Shown: in pieces, positions 14,019-14,222 of the stretch | How the letters are laid out: the number at the start of each line of letters is the position of its first letter | How positions within the stretch are numbered: position 1 is the stretch's first letter | Source: Gammaproteobacteria bacterium | GTDB taxonomy: Bacteria; Pseudomonadota; Gammaproteobacteria; Chromatiales; Chromatiaceae | Assembly: GCA_029287695.1 (NCBI GenBank) | Contig: JARFQQ010000131.1 | Location: 1-14,222 of the forward strand | Length of the DNA stretch: 14,222 bases | Reading direction: 5' to 3' | Program-made: the position numbers and the translations under genes | Notes under the pieces: model-generated | Databases searched by the model: none | The model's input: only the letters and a program-made list of their open reading frames with translations | Told to the model about the DNA's origin: nothing

Positions 14019-14222
14019 TCAGGCAGTGTCGATAAAGAGCTGCTCTTCGGGTATTCCCAGTTCAAGGATGCGCCTGCGGCAGCGGTCGATGCTGTCGCGG
14101 GGCAGGGTCAGGTAGAGATCGTAATCACCCGCTCCCCGGCTTTCGAGAATCTGTGTGATCACGCCGCGCAGCTGGCTGGCTGAGGAGAGGGTGACGGGGC
14201 GGTAGCTGAAATCATCCAGTGC
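14019..14222 (-). CDS. Unrecognised protein, C-terminal 67 residues (5' end outside window)
   Basis: An open frame enters from the right edge and ends at TGA 14021-14019. Its last 67 residues run from ALDDFSYRPVTL to EEQLFIDTA. The stretch after about residue 33 (DYDLYLTLPR, then a helix with RCRRRILELGIPEEQ) looks like an alternating strand-helix-strand fold of a folded soluble domain. Codon use matches the neighbouring genes, and no other frame competes, so I consider it real. I do not recognise the family. It lies 81 nt upstream of proS on the same strand. Confidence 0.7.
   Translation of the reverse strand, partial: ALDDFSYRPVTLSSASQLRGVITQILESRGAGDYDLYLTLPRDSIDRCRRRILELGIPEEQLFIDTA

Overview
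The window looks like ordinary core chromosome of a gammaproteobacterium. GC is fairly high, every gene has a strong coding signature, and the gene neighbourhoods are classic ones. icd – cspD – clpS – clpA – infA follows the order known from Pseudomonas; E. coli keeps cspD-clpS-clpA-infA, and also places rluE divergent to icd. aroQ-accB-accC-prmA is the standard gammaproteobacterial cluster. A small exported protein resembling SoxXA-binding proteins hints at a sulfur-oxidising lineage (Chromatiales-like), but that is inference from one short gene.

Left part (1-5340): the 5' part of rluE (minus) diverges from icd (plus), which ends in a strong intrinsic terminator. cspD (minus) and clpS-clpA (plus) diverge from a 529-bp intergenic region that carries back-to-back sigma70-like promoters. 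infA (minus) runs tail-to-tail into clpA with a 20-nt overlap. ClpS delivers N-degron substrates to the ClpA unfoldase, which feeds ClpP (not in this window).

Middle (5393-7686): msrB (plus) starts just upstream of infA and overlaps, tail-to-tail, a solitary DUF2384 (Xre/MbcA/ParS) antitoxin-like gene with no toxin beside it. An AT-rich inverted repeat lies upstream of that gene. A lone bioA (plus) follows.

Right part (7717-14222): the minus-strand cluster aroQ-accB-accC-prmA couples shikimate synthesis, the first step of fatty acid synthesis and ribosomal protein L11 methylation. A 364-bp gap separates it from the small secreted-protein gene (plus), which has its own promoter, an excellent ribosome binding site and a perfect palindromic terminator. 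proS and fabA (minus) overlap by 4 nt as an apparent translationally coupled pair. The window ends in the 3' part of an unrecognised minus-strand gene.

I found no mobile elements, CRISPR arrays, tRNA or rRNA genes and no evidence for a new multi-gene system. The points most worth a second look are the orphan antitoxin-like gene, the long predicted cspD leader, the small SoxXA-binding-like protein, the altered MsrB cysteine pattern and the proS-fabA coupling.
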